Shown: piece after piece, positions 9,761 to 17,927 of the stretch | How positions within the stretch are numbered: position 1 is the first letter of the stretch | Layout: the number at the start of each line of letters is the position of its first letter | Source: an uncultured Bacteroidales bacterium | Lineage (GTDB): Bacteria; Bacteroidota; Bacteroidia; Bacteroidales; Paludibacteraceae | Assembly (NCBI GenBank): GCA_902779705.1 | Contig: CACZCR010000002.1 | Span: 62,001 to 126,000 of the forward strand | Direction of reading: 5' to 3' | Length of the DNA: 64,000 nt | Program-made: the position numbers and the translations under genes | Notes under the pieces: model-generated | Database searches by the model: none | What the model was told of the DNA's origin: nothing | What the model saw: only the letters and a program-made list of their open reading frames with translations

Positions 9761-10075
9761 CTATAGTGATACCTCAAGCACTACCATCTTTTGCGGTATG
9801 ATATGATGGATATAAGCATTTTCTTCTTCCACCGAGAATATTATTGCCATATTCTTGTAATTCGTCCGGCGAACCTCCATCCCTAATTGACGAGACAACT
9901 CTTCATCTACGGCCAATGAGCCTGCTGAATTCTCTAATTTCTTAATTTCCTCTTCTAACCCCAGCATATATCTCTTTGCCGTCAGAGGAGCGTGAACCTC
10001 ATCTTTTATGAAGTGAGCCAATGACTTACGTTCTTGCTTCGCCTCTTCGGTAAGTTTGATATTGTACTTCTTCAT
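9761..10075 (-). CDS. RelE/ParE-family toxin (104 aa)
   Basis: The protein begins MKKYNIKLTEEAKQERKSLA, has a central ALTAKRYMLGLEEEIKKLEN helix region, and ends with the strand pattern RRTNYKNMAIIFSVEEENAY followed by IHHIIP. This is the size and layout of RelE/ParE superfamily toxins, which are mRNA interferases or gyrase inhibitors. It overlaps the upstream antitoxin-like gene by 4 bp (ATGA). The pair shares the promoter at 10361-10392. Which of the two toxic activities it has cannot be decided from the sequence. Confidence 0.8.
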   Translation of the reverse strand: MKKYNIKLTEEAKQERKSLAHFIKDEVHAPLTAKRYMLGLEEEIKKLENSAGSLAVDEELSRQLGMEVRRTNYKNMAIIFSVEEENAYIHHIIPQKMVVLEVSL

Positions 10076-10323
10076 ATAGCCTCACGAATATCATTCATTC
10101 CGAACTCTTCACCAAGATCTTTTGCCAAACCATCAAAATACTCCTCAACCGTGTACATCGGCTTATTCTTGAAATCCGGATCTATACTCAAAGGACGATG
10201 AAGCGGCTGAATCTTGATGCTCTCAATGTATGCGAGCACCTCATTCATCTTCTGCTCATCCTCTATCATCGGTCCCATAGCGGTGAGGAAACGACTACTT
10301 GCTATTGCCTGCGCTGCACTCAT
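10072..10323 (-). CDS. Antitoxin of the RelE/ParE pair (83 aa)
   Basis: The gene precedes and overlaps the toxin by 4 bp. Its N-terminus (MSAAQAIASSRFLTAMGPMI) is duplicated in the gene at 9435-9683. The C-terminal half (PMYTVEEYFDGLAKDLGEEF) is acidic and probably wraps the toxin, by analogy with known antitoxins. It is the first gene after the promoter, consistent with autoregulation by the complex, although no operator can be pointed to. Confidence 0.75.
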   Translation of the reverse strand: MSAAQAIASSRFLTAMGPMIEDEQKMNEVLAYIESIKIQPLHRPLSIDPDFKNKPMYTVEEYFDGLAKDLGEEFGMNDIREAI

Positions 10324-10360
10324 ATTCTTGATTGATTAGTTAAACATTTCATTCACGGCG

Positions 10361-10392
10361 CAAAGATACGAAAAATATTTCATATACGCAAG
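10361..10392 (-). promoter_or_regulatory. Promoter of the toxin-antitoxin genes
   Basis: On the minus strand CTTG (10389-10392), a 20-nt spacer and TATCTTTG (10361-10368) precede the antitoxin start at 10323. No other promoter is visible before the giant cargo gene further down, so this one may drive the whole run. Confidence 0.75.
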
Positions 10393-10534
10393 CGCGGGGG
10401 CGTAAAGCGTGCGCAAAACAATAAGAAAAAAGATAATAATACACCATTTTCGCCAATTTTTACACCAAAAAGTAGAGACTAAAAATGCTAAAACGAGCGA
10501 ATTTTAAGAAAAAGATGCGAAATATTGCGAAACA

Positions 10535-10566
10535 TTTGCATATGTCAAAAAAAAGTTGTACCTTTG
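10535..10566 (+). promoter_or_regulatory. Promoter of rho
   Basis: TTTG (10535-10538), a 20-nt spacer containing an A8 tract, and TACCTTTG (10559-10566) match the -33/-7 consensus. Confidence 0.85.
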
Positions 10567-10701
10567 CACCGGATTTCAAAAAAATCACTCCCTGAATGTA
10601 TATCTATCGGTAACGAAAAACAAATCGGTCACTCGATATGAGTCCGATAAACATACGATGTAATACCGACAAACATAAACTAGAGAATTTACACTATTTT
10701 T
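10567..10701 (+). other. Long 5' leader of rho
   Basis: About 130 nt separate the -7 box from the rho start, much more than the 10-60 nt typical of other genes here. The leader carries several related words (ATCGGT, CGATA, ACGAT, ACCGAC) that could pair with each other. Rho is autoregulated through its leader in other bacteria; the same role here is inference. Confidence 0.4.
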
Positions 10702-12516
10702 ATGCAATACGATTTGAATAAACTGGAGCGAATGACGCTCGAAGAAGTACGTGAGATTGCCCAAGAGATGGGTATCAAGACACGCCGCTCGCAAGGATTG
10801 CGAGAACTGAGTTATCTAATCCTGGACGCACAAGCAGACAATCGCGCCGCTGAGGTACAAGCCAAAATGGAAGCCAAAGCCGAGCGCAAAGCTGCAGAAG
10901 GCGATAAGCCCAAACGCGAACGCCAACGTGTGACCGTGAAGAAAGCCAAAGCAACGAAGATCAACACCGCTAACCTGGTGGATGAGAACCATGTAGCTAC
11001 GGTAGGTGCACCGAAAGAGGAGATGAAAGAGATGATTGAGCGCAACAAGCAGAACAACCACAAGCCCAACAAGACAGTAGTGTCTATGGACGCTAAGAAA
11101 CCGCTGCCAACGCTCACAGAAGCAGCTCCCGCACCGGCAGCTCCGGCAGAAGAGCCTAAGCCCGCTCAACCGGCACAACAGGCAGAGAAACTGCCCGAAG
11201 CTGAAGCCAAACCGGCACCCAAGAAACGCGGAAGACCGAAGAAGAATGCGACCGTAGAGGTAAAGGCGAACGGCGAAGGGCCAAAGGCGAATGAGGAAGA
11301 GCCGAAAGTAAAAGCGAATGGCGAAGGGCCAAAGGCGAATGAGGAGGTGAAAGAGCAGGCTCCGAAGAAGAAAGAGAGGTTCAGTATCGATCTGGGCGAC
11401 CATGTGATAGCTATGGGAACACTGGAGTGCGCACCGGACGGATACGGATTCTTGCGCTCAGCTGACTATAACTACCTGCCCAGTCCGGACGATGTGTATG
11501 TATCGAAAGACCAGATACGTAACTTCGGACTCAAAGCAGGCGACACGGTAGAATGCACCGTACGCATCAACCCACAGCCGGACAAGTACTTCCCGATGGA
11601 CAAGGTGATCCGCATCAACGGACTGGAGCCTGAGAAGGCAAAGAAACGTGTGGCGTTTGAGCACCTAACCCCACTCTTCCCGAACGAGAAGTTCAAACTG
11701 TGCAAGGGTTACAACGACCCGCTGAGCGTACGTATCATCGACCTGTTTGCGCCGATCGGAAAAGGTCAGCGCGGACTGATAGTAGCACAGCCGAAGACCG
11801 GTAAGACCGTACTGCTGAAGGATATAGCTAACGCGATATCGGCTAACCACCCGGAGGTATATATGATCGTACTGCTGATAGACGAGCGCCCGGAGGAGGT
11901 GACTGATATGGCACGCTCGGTAGATGCCGAAGTGATTGCATCGACCTTCGACGAGCCGGCTGAGAACCACGTGAAAGTGGCCAATATAGTACACGAGAAA
12001 GCCAAACGACTGGTAGAGAGCGGTCACGATGTAGTGATACTGCTCGACTCGATCACCCGTCTGGCTCGCGCATACAACACCGTAGCTCCGTCGAGCGGAA
12101 AAGTGTTGTCCGGAGGTGTGGAAGCACAGGCTCTGCACAAACCGAAACGCTTCTTTGGTGCGGCGCGTAACATAGAAGGCGGCGGAAGTTTGACCATCAT
12201 CGCGACAGCGCTGACCGAGACCGGATCGAAGATGGACGACCTGATCTTTGAGGAGTTTAAGGGTACGGGTAACATGGAGTTGCAATTGGATCGCAAGCTG
12301 GCTAACCGCCGTATCTTCCCGGCTGTGGATATACCGGCATCGAGCACCAGACGTGACGACCTGCTGTTGCCGCAAGACGTGCTGACACGTATGTGGCAGA
12401 TACGCAAGCAGTTAAGCGACATGAATGGTACAGAAGCGATGGATACGCTCAAGAACTATATGGAGCGCACAGAGGATAATGACGAGTTCCTCTTGGCCGT
12501 AAATGGTGGACGCTAA
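10702..12516 (+). CDS. rho: Transcription termination factor Rho
   Basis: The 604-residue protein is an RNA-dependent hexameric ATPase that terminates transcription. The N-terminal helix region (residues 1-45, [20 protein letters not shown]) is the Rho N domain. Residues about 46-225 are a long Lys/Glu/Pro/Ala-rich, probably disordered insert that includes an imperfect 16-residue duplication ([16 protein letters not shown]). The RNA-binding cold-shock-like domain follows, then the ATPase core with the P-loop AQPKTGKT at about residue 357 and the Walker B region [15 protein letters not shown]. Rho of Bacteroides also has a disordered insert, reported to drive condensate formation. The gene has its own promoter and leader; aroQ follows after a repeat-filled gap. 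Confidence 0.97.
   Translation: MQYDLNKLERMTLEEVREIAQEMGIKTRRSQGLRELSYLILDAQADNRAAEVQAKMEAKAERKAAEGDKPKRERQRVTVKKAKATKINTANLVDENHVATVGAPKEEMKEMIERNKQNNHKPNKTVVSMDAKKPLPTLTEAAPAPAAPAEEPKPAQPAQQAEKLPEAEAKPAPKKRGRPKKNATVEVKANGEGPKANEEEPKVKANGEGPKANEEVKEQAPKKKERFSIDLGDHVIAMGTLECAPDGYGFLRSADYNYLPSPDDVYVSKDQIRNFGLKAGDTVECTVRINPQPDKYFPMDKVIRINGLEPEKAKKRVAFEHLTPLFPNEKFKLCKGYNDPLSVRIIDLFAPIGKGQRGLIVAQPKTGKTVLLKDIANAISANHPEVYMIVLLIDERPEEVTDMARSVDAEVIASTFDEPAENHVKVANIVHEKAKRLVESGHDVVILLDSITRLARAYNTVAPSSGKVLSGGVEAQALHKPKRFFGAARNIEGGGSLTIIATALTETGSKMDDLIFEEFKGTGNMELQLDRKLANRRIFPAVDIPASSTRRDDLLLPQDVLTRMWQIRKQLSDMNGTEAMDTLKNYMERTEDNDEFLLAVNGGR
11260..11345 (+). repeat. In-frame 48-bp tandem duplication inside rho
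   Basis: The 38-bp segment 11260-11297 recurs at 11308-11345 with two mismatches, an offset of exactly 16 codons. It encodes part of the disordered insert. Its internal words (GGCGAA, GGCGAAGGG) resemble the short-word repeats seen in intergenic DNA. Confidence 0.8.
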
Positions 12517-12580
12517 TAGGACCGTTACACTGTAAGACCGCTTCGCTGTAGGACCGTTACACTGTAGGACCGCTTCGCTG
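12517..12580. repeat. Four tandem 16-bp repeats between rho and aroQ
   Basis: TAGGACCGTTACACTG and TAAGACCGCTTCGCTG alternate twice (12517-12532, 12533-12548, 12549-12564, 12565-12580), starting directly after the rho stop codon. The constant frame is TARGACCG-six variable bases-TG. Related units occur at about 36000-36045. They fill the whole gap before aroQ. Confidence 0.85.
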
Positions 12581-12588
12581 TAGGACTT

Positions 12589-13062
12589 ATGAAGATATTG
12601 ATACTAAACGGCCCAAATCTGAATCGTCTGGGAACAAGAAAACCGGAGATATACGGGCGGAAGACGATGGCACAGATTTTGTTGGACATCCAGAAACGAT
12701 GGCCAGAGGTTCATTTTGTGTACCGGCAGTCGAACCACGAAGGGGAGCTGATTGACTGGGTGCAGTCAATAAATGATGAAATGAGCGGCACTGACGTGCT
12801 CAATGATGCGCCTGCGGCTCTGAATGATGTACTGGGTGTTGTGATCAACGCAGGGGGATATAGTCACACGAGTGTGGCGTTGCGGGATGCAGTAGAAGAG
12901 TGCGAGGTGCCCGTGGTGGAAGTACACATAAGCGATATCAGTAAACGTGAAGCGTTCAGGCAAGTGAGTCTGCTGACCGATGTATGCGCACATAGTATCA
13001 TAGGCCACGGCACAGACGGCTATCAAGAGGCCGTGGAGTGGCTGTTAGGGAAGACCAACTAA
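12589..13062 (+). CDS. aroQ: Type II 3-dehydroquinate dehydratase
   Basis: The enzyme converts 3-dehydroquinate to 3-dehydroshikimate in the shikimate pathway and is cytosolic. The family motifs are all present: NGPNLNRLGTRKPEIYG with the active-site tyrosine, VINAGGYSHTSVALRDA, and VEVHISDISKREAFR. The C-terminal IIGHGTDGYQEAV is also typical. The length of 157 residues is slightly longer than the usual 140-150, owing to an insertion near NDEMSGTDVLNDAP. It has no promoter of its own and follows rho after 72 bp of repeats. Confidence 0.95.
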   Translation: MKILILNGPNLNRLGTRKPEIYGRKTMAQILLDIQKRWPEVHFVYRQSNHEGELIDWVQSINDEMSGTDVLNDAPAALNDVLGVVINAGGYSHTSVALRDAVEECEVPVVEVHISDISKREAFRQVSLLTDVCAHSIIGHGTDGYQEAVEWLLGKTN

Positions 13063-13085
13063 AAACTTTTACAAGAATAGGAAAA

Positions 13086-15644
13086 ATGAAAAAGATTGTA
13101 ACCATATTGCTGAGCCTCGTGTACGCGTTAGGCGCGTGGGCGGCCGATGTGACCGGTAAGGTGGTTGATAAAGCTTCGGGCGATATCATCGACTTTGCCA
13201 ACGTCAGCGTCACCAAACAGGGCAGTACTACCCCTGTGGACGGTACTGTGACCGATGCAACGGGAAACTTCAAGCTGAGTGGCCTGAAGGACGGACAGTA
13301 TACGCTGACTGTCAGTTTTATGGGCTATGTGCCTTTGACCCGCACGATCACTATGGCAGGCAAGGACGTGAACCTGGGCCGACTGGGCATGAAAGAAGAT
13401 ACCCGCTTGCTGCAAGAAGTGGAGGTAGTGGGACAAGCGAGTTCGATGAAGTTTGAGCTGGATAAGAAAGTGTTTACCGTCGATCAGAATATCGCTTCGG
13501 CCGGTGCGAGTGTGACCGATGTACTGGAGAATATCCCTTCGGTGGATGTGGACCAGGAAGGAACGATCAGTCTGCGCAACTCGGAAGATGTAGAGATCTG
13601 GATCAACGGCAAGCCGGCGGGTTTGAACTCAGAGAACCGCGGACAAGTGCTGCAACAGATGCCTGCCGGAACGATTGAGAAGATAGAGGTGATCACCAAC
13701 CCGAGTGCTAAGTTCAGCCCGGAGGGAACATCAGGAATCATCAACCTGGTGATGAAAAAAGACCGCGCAGCGGGCTATTATGGCTCGATACAAGCCGGCT
13801 TGGACTATTCGTTGGCTGCGCCTTGGAACGTGCCGCCCGGAGGCAACATAGGCATGAACATCAATTTCAATGCCGGTCCGGTGGATGGCTATTTCAACGT
13901 AGGATACCGATATCACACCAGCAACGGTGGTAGCAAGACTGATCGTTATACCTTGAGCGGCACGGGAGCAGAGGAGTTGGATTCGACGCTGATAGTGAAC
14001 CACTTGGTGCAAGATGGCCAACAGTCCCATCGCGGCGGCGGAATGTTTGCCCGTGCGGGTTTGAACTTCCATGTAGCCGAAGGACACACGATAGGAATGA
14101 GCGGATTTGGTATGGTGAGCGAACCGAAAGTATTCAATGGTGTGAACACAAATCACCGCAGCTACCTGCTGACCGATCCGGCAGGCAATATTTTGCGCGA
14201 TTACACGCGTGACCAGTCGTCGGTAGGCTATCATCCGGGCGGTAATGCGACCTTGGACTATACGTTTGAGCAAAAGAACCACAAGCTGATGGTGAGCGGT
14301 ACGTATAACAACTTCGGTTGGAATCAAATGACCGATTACACCCAGATAGAGGTCGGCCAAGACACACTCTATCAGGACCAAAGCAACAAGAACACCAACT
14401 GGGGCATAGAGGTGAAAGCCGACTATGAGTGGAAGCCGACGCCTATGAGCCGTTTGGAAGCCGGATATGACTATACGCGCAACGTCAACGACAGTTATGC
14501 AGATGCTCACAATATCGGGGCCGGCGGTGTGAAAGCCGAGCTGAACCCCTATTACTCAGAAGTGAATGGCCTGACGCAGAACCACGCGTTGTATATCACC
14601 TACGGAAATAGGTTCTGGAACAAGCTGTCGATCCAAGTGGGTCTGCGCGGCGAGTACTATATGCGCCATCTGGAGTCTTACTATAAGGACGAAAACGGCA
14701 CTATTCAGGACTCCTATGCAGCCTACCCAAACAAGAAGGATACAGCCTATTTCCAGCTGTTCCCGAGTGCATATATAAGCTATGACTTCGGCAATGGTCA
14801 CGAGCTGCAGTTGAACTACACACGCCGTGTGAACCGTCCGTGGGGACACCAGATCAACCCGCGTATGGACTTCAGCGACTCAACCAATATCAGTTACGGA
14901 AATGTTGATCTGCTGCCGGCATACTCCAATAATTTGGAATTGAACTACCTCAAGACCTGGGATCGCCACACGTTGAGTGCCGGGGTATTCTGGAAATATC
15001 GCGAAGGAGCGGTACAGAACGTCAAATATATGGACGCTGACGGCAAGACGATGAAGAACACCTATCTGAACGTGGCTACACGACAGGAATTGGGTATAGA
15101 GATAGTGGCCAAGAACAAGCTGTTTGGCGAGGTGTTGCAGTTGACGACGAGTGCCAACTTCTACTGGAACAACATCGCAGCTGTGCATGATACTATCTCT
15201 CATCAGGGAGATCTGATCCCTATCAATCTGGCCGGACAGAATATCTTTGCCGGCTCGGTAAGAGTGAATGCGCAGTTTATGTTCACCAAGAACTTCAGCG
15301 GCCAGATCAGCGCCAACTACCGCTCTCCGCGCGTAGTGGCACAGGGTACGACGAGTCACAGCTACTCGATTGACTTGGGTCTGCGTCATACGTTCCTGAA
15401 CAAACAGCTGGCATTGGCGTTGAATGTACGCGACCTGTTGGACAGCCGTGCACGTAGGAACACCACGTGGGGCGACGGTTTCTGGCAGTTCAGCGAAAAC
15501 AGGTGGCACAGTCGTTCGGTGAGTCTGACACTGACTTATAACTTCGGCAACCAACAAGGACGCCGCCGTGGACGCTCGGATGGCGAAATGGGTGGTGGAA
15601 GCGACGACTTTGACGATAGTGGTAATAGTAATAGTGATTTTTAA
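13086..15644 (+). CDS. Outer-membrane beta-barrel protein with carboxypeptidase-like N-terminal domain (TonB-receptor-like, 852 aa)
   Basis: I start the protein at the ATG at 13086 because it opens a signal peptide (MKKIVTILLSLVYALGAWA). Residues about 20-105 are a carboxypeptidase D regulatory-like domain (DVTGKVVDKASGDIIDFANV ... FKLSGLKDGQYTLTVSFMGY). A plug-like region follows (ENIPSVDVDQEGTISLRNSE, VITNPSAKFSPEGTSGIINL), then a large beta-barrel of the OMP_b-brl_3 type. The C-terminus is a Gly/Arg/Asp-rich tail rather than a classical terminal strand. No SusD partner is present, so this is not a SusCD pair. It lies directly upstream of porT. The transported substrate is unknown. Confidence 0.88.
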   Translation: MKKIVTILLSLVYALGAWAADVTGKVVDKASGDIIDFANVSVTKQGSTTPVDGTVTDATGNFKLSGLKDGQYTLTVSFMGYVPLTRTITMAGKDVNLGRLGMKEDTRLLQEVEVVGQASSMKFELDKKVFTVDQNIASAGASVTDVLENIPSVDVDQEGTISLRNSEDVEIWINGKPAGLNSENRGQVLQQMPAGTIEKIEVITNPSAKFSPEGTSGIINLVMKKDRAAGYYGSIQAGLDYSLAAPWNVPPGGNIGMNINFNAGPVDGYFNVGYRYHTSNGGSKTDRYTLSGTGAEELDSTLIVNHLVQDGQQSHRGGGMFARAGLNFHVAEGHTIGMSGFGMVSEPKVFNGVNTNHRSYLLTDPAGNILRDYTRDQSSVGYHPGGNATLDYTFEQKNHKLMVSGTYNNFGWNQMTDYTQIEVGQDTLYQDQSNKNTNWGIEVKADYEWKPTPMSRLEAGYDYTRNVNDSYADAHNIGAGGVKAELNPYYSEVNGLTQNHALYITYGNRFWNKLSIQVGLRGEYYMRHLESYYKDENGTIQDSYAAYPNKKDTAYFQLFPSAYISYDFGNGHELQLNYTRRVNRPWGHQINPRMDFSDSTNISYGNVDLLPAYSNNLELNYLKTWDRHTLSAGVFWKYREGAVQNVKYMDADGKTMKNTYLNVATRQELGIEIVAKNKLFGEVLQLTTSANFYWNNIAAVHDTISHQGDLIPINLAGQNIFAGSVRVNAQFMFTKNFSGQISANYRSPRVVAQGTTSHSYSIDLGLRHTFLNKQLALALNVRDLLDSRARRNTTWGDGFWQFSENRWHSRSVSLTLTYNFGNQQGRRRGRSDGEMGGGSDDFDDSGNSNSDF

Positions 15645-15681
15645 CGGATTAGAGGATTAGGGGTTAGTGGATTAGTGGTTG
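15645..15681. repeat. Short-word repeat (GGATTAGTGG type)
   Basis: The gap between the two genes is made of variants of GGATTAG and GGTTAGTGG. The same words recur at 16434-16470. Confidence 0.7.
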
Positions 15682-15686
15682 AAAGG

Positions 15687-16424
15687 ATGAATAGCAAAAA
15701 GATAATATTCTTTGTGGTACTGTGCTCATGGTTCATGGCTACCAAGGTGATGGGGCAGAATAACCCTTATGTGGATGATAGGCCCGTTCACTTCGGCTTC
15801 CAGTTGGGAGTCAACTTTATGAGTTTCACCGTGCACGATTCGGAGATGCCTATTGTCAATCCGTTGACGGGTGAAACCGAGATCTACCATGCACGTGTGA
15901 GCAGCCTGCTGCCGGGATTCAATGTCGGTTTCATCACCGACGTGCGCTTGTCGCGCCACCTGAGTCTGCGTTGCTGCCCGGGAATGCAGTTCTCAAGCCG
16001 TACGCTCAGTTACAAGACCGAGTCGGGGCATCCTGTAGAGGGCAGTCTGGGCAACGGCAGCACAACTGATGTGCTGTCGATACCGGTGTATATACCACTC
16101 TATTTGAAATGGGCTGCCGAACGCGAAGGTAACTACCGTCCGTATGTGATAGGCGGAGGCGGTGTAGCGTTCAACGTGAGCCGTGATCGTGAGAAACCGG
16201 TTCTGCTGAACACGATGGACTATTTCTGCGAAGTGGGACTAGGATGCGACTTCTATTTCTCGTGGTTTAAGTTTTGTCCGGAGATCACCTATCGTATCGG
16301 CTTTGCTAACCAACTCTCGCCCACCGACGGACGTATGGAGTTGGCACCACAGGATCTGTTCTACACCCAGTCTATCGACCGACTGCTGAATCGTCAGTTG
16401 GTGTTGACGTTTAATTTCGAGTAA
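15687..16424 (+). CDS. porT: PorT-family outer-membrane protein of the type IX secretion system
   Basis: The protein (245 residues from the ATG at 15687, preceded by GAAAGG) has a signal peptide ending near KVMGQ and then an eight-stranded-barrel-like sequence. The segment DDRPVHFGFQLGVNFMSFTV is the characteristic start of mature PorT, and the spacing of GFNVGFITDVRLSRHLSLR and YRIGFANQ fits the family. PorT was first described in Porphyromonas gingivalis as a membrane component needed for T9SS secretion. Its presence fits the several cargo proteins with T9SS sorting domains in this window. The upstream start at 15675 would put two extra basic residues before the signal peptide and is less likely. 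Confidence 0.8.
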   Translation: MNSKKIIFFVVLCSWFMATKVMGQNNPYVDDRPVHFGFQLGVNFMSFTVHDSEMPIVNPLTGETEIYHARVSSLLPGFNVGFITDVRLSRHLSLRCCPGMQFSSRTLSYKTESGHPVEGSLGNGSTTDVLSIPVYIPLYLKWAAEREGNYRPYVIGGGGVAFNVSRDREKPVLLNTMDYFCEVGLGCDFYFSWFKFCPEITYRIGFANQLSPTDGRMELAPQDLFYTQSIDRLLNRQLVLTFNFE

Positions 16425-16433
16425 TGAAGGGGG

Positions 16434-16470
16434 TAGTGGATGAACGGGTTAGTGGGTTAGTGGATAATTA
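16434..16470. repeat. Short-word repeat (GGTTAGTGG type)
   Basis: GTAGTGGAT, GGGTTAGTGG, GTTAGTGGAT and ATTAGTGAG follow one another between porT and the next gene, as at 15645-15681. Confidence 0.7.
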
Positions 16471-16477
16471 GTGAGAG

Positions 16478-17926
16478 ATGAAAAATTATCGGTACATATT
16501 ATTCCTGGCCGTTATGGCCCTTTTGGCTAGTTGCCGCGAGCAGCTTGTGACGGACGACCCTACTCTGTTGCTGCGTTTCTCGCAAGACACGGTGCGGTTT
16601 GATACCGTCTTCAGTTCAACGGCAGGTCAGGAAGCCAGCGCAACGTTGCAAGTGATGGTCTATAACGACCACCGCGAAGCGATTGTGATCGACCGCGTAT
16701 GGATGGAGGATGGGAAGGAGTTCAGCGTGAATGTAGATGGCGAGAGCGATTTGGACCGACTGACCAGACTGCAGATCAACGGCGGCGACTCGCTGTTTGT
16801 TTTTGTGCGCGTAGGCATTGCTACGCAAGGTCAAGACGGGCCTTTGTGGCATAGTGATGCGTTGCATATGCATCTGAGCACAGGGATAACCCAGACGCTG
16901 TATATGGAAGCCTGCGGACAAGATGTGATTCGTATCCGCAGCACGAAAGGAAGAAGCGACTTTGCGAGCTATCGTTTTGCAGCCGATAAGCCCTATCTGA
17001 TCTACGACACGATGGTAGTCGGCAATCTGACTATTGATGCCGGCGCACAGATATATATGCATAACGGTGCTTCGGTATATGTCACGGGCGATCTGGAGGC
17101 CAACGGCACTATGGAAGAGCCGATTGTTTTTGCCGGCGACCGGCTGGATAGGCTGTTTGACTCGGTGCCTTATCGGTTCGCTTCCGGCGGCTGGGACGGT
17201 ATCTATCTGGTAGCAGATCACCAGGCACAGTATGATCTGAAGTATGTGGATATACTGTCAGGCAATGTGGGACTGTATTGTTACAGCGAACAGACCGACC
17301 AACTGCCGCAACTAAGAATGGAGGGCTGCCGCATACACAACCATGCCGCGTACGGGCTGGTGCTGTTGAATGTGGATGCTGAGGTCGTCAATAGCGAGAT
17401 CAGCAACTGCCGCTCGTACTGCGTGTATTGTCAAGGCGGTGAGCACAGGTTTGTTCACTCGACCGTCGCTTCGTACTACGGCAACACGAATATACGCATC
17501 CACTCGGAGTGGAAAGACGAATCGGCAGCGGTCTACATCAACAACCTGCCTAAGACGGCTCCACAGACGATCACGGGGTTTGAGAACTGTATCATCACGG
17601 GCTATCTGAGCAATCAGGTGGTGGTTGCTACCCCATTCGACCGCTATTATCCGGCTGTATGGCGCGGCAACTATCTAAAGACCGATACGCTGCGTATACC
17701 CCATGCTTCGGCTAATGTCTATTGGCAGGAGAGCGACACGGTTGAAGTGTTCCGCAACACGTACTATAAGTATAAGCAATATCAGTACTATGACTTCCGC
17801 TTGGACAGTGTGAGTCCGGCTATCGGCATCGGTGATCCGCAAGTAGCACTCAGTTACCCTACCGACCGTGTAGGAATGCCACGCTCCGAACGCGTAGATG
17901 CGGGATGCTATCAATATAGCGAATAA
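16478..17926 (+). CDS. Lipoprotein with right-handed beta-helix-like domain (482 aa)
   Basis: The N-terminus is a lipoprotein signal peptide (ILFLAVMALLASC, cysteine at about residue 19). Residues about 30-150 form an all-beta region (LLRFSQDTVRFDTVFSST). Residues about 170-460 show the repeated short strands of a parallel beta-helix: NLTIDAGAQIYMHNGASVYV, GGWDGIYLV, MEGCRIHNHAAYGLVLLNVD, VNSEISNCRSYCVYCQGG. The final segment SPAIGIGDPQ ... DAGCYQY is typical of choice-of-anchor and beta-helix lipoproteins in Bacteroidales. The role is unknown; an envelope-associated function is inferred from the lipobox and from porT and barrel neighbours. The next gene starts one base after its stop. Confidence 0.8.
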   Translation: MKNYRYILFLAVMALLASCREQLVTDDPTLLLRFSQDTVRFDTVFSSTAGQEASATLQVMVYNDHREAIVIDRVWMEDGKEFSVNVDGESDLDRLTRLQINGGDSLFVFVRVGIATQGQDGPLWHSDALHMHLSTGITQTLYMEACGQDVIRIRSTKGRSDFASYRFAADKPYLIYDTMVVGNLTIDAGAQIYMHNGASVYVTGDLEANGTMEEPIVFAGDRLDRLFDSVPYRFASGGWDGIYLVADHQAQYDLKYVDILSGNVGLYCYSEQTDQLPQLRMEGCRIHNHAAYGLVLLNVDAEVVNSEISNCRSYCVYCQGGEHRFVHSTVASYYGNTNIRIHSEWKDESAAVYINNLPKTAPQTITGFENCIITGYLSNQVVVATPFDRYYPAVWRGNYLKTDTLRIPHASANVYWQESDTVEVFRNTYYKYKQYQYYDFRLDSVSPAIGIGDPQVALSYPTDRVGMPRSERVDAGCYQYSE

Positions 17927-17927
17927 G

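Noticed and set aside
12517..12580. A CRISPR-like array of short repeats
   Set aside because: Units are 16 bp with no unique spacers between them and no cas genes nearby; they are tandem repeats.
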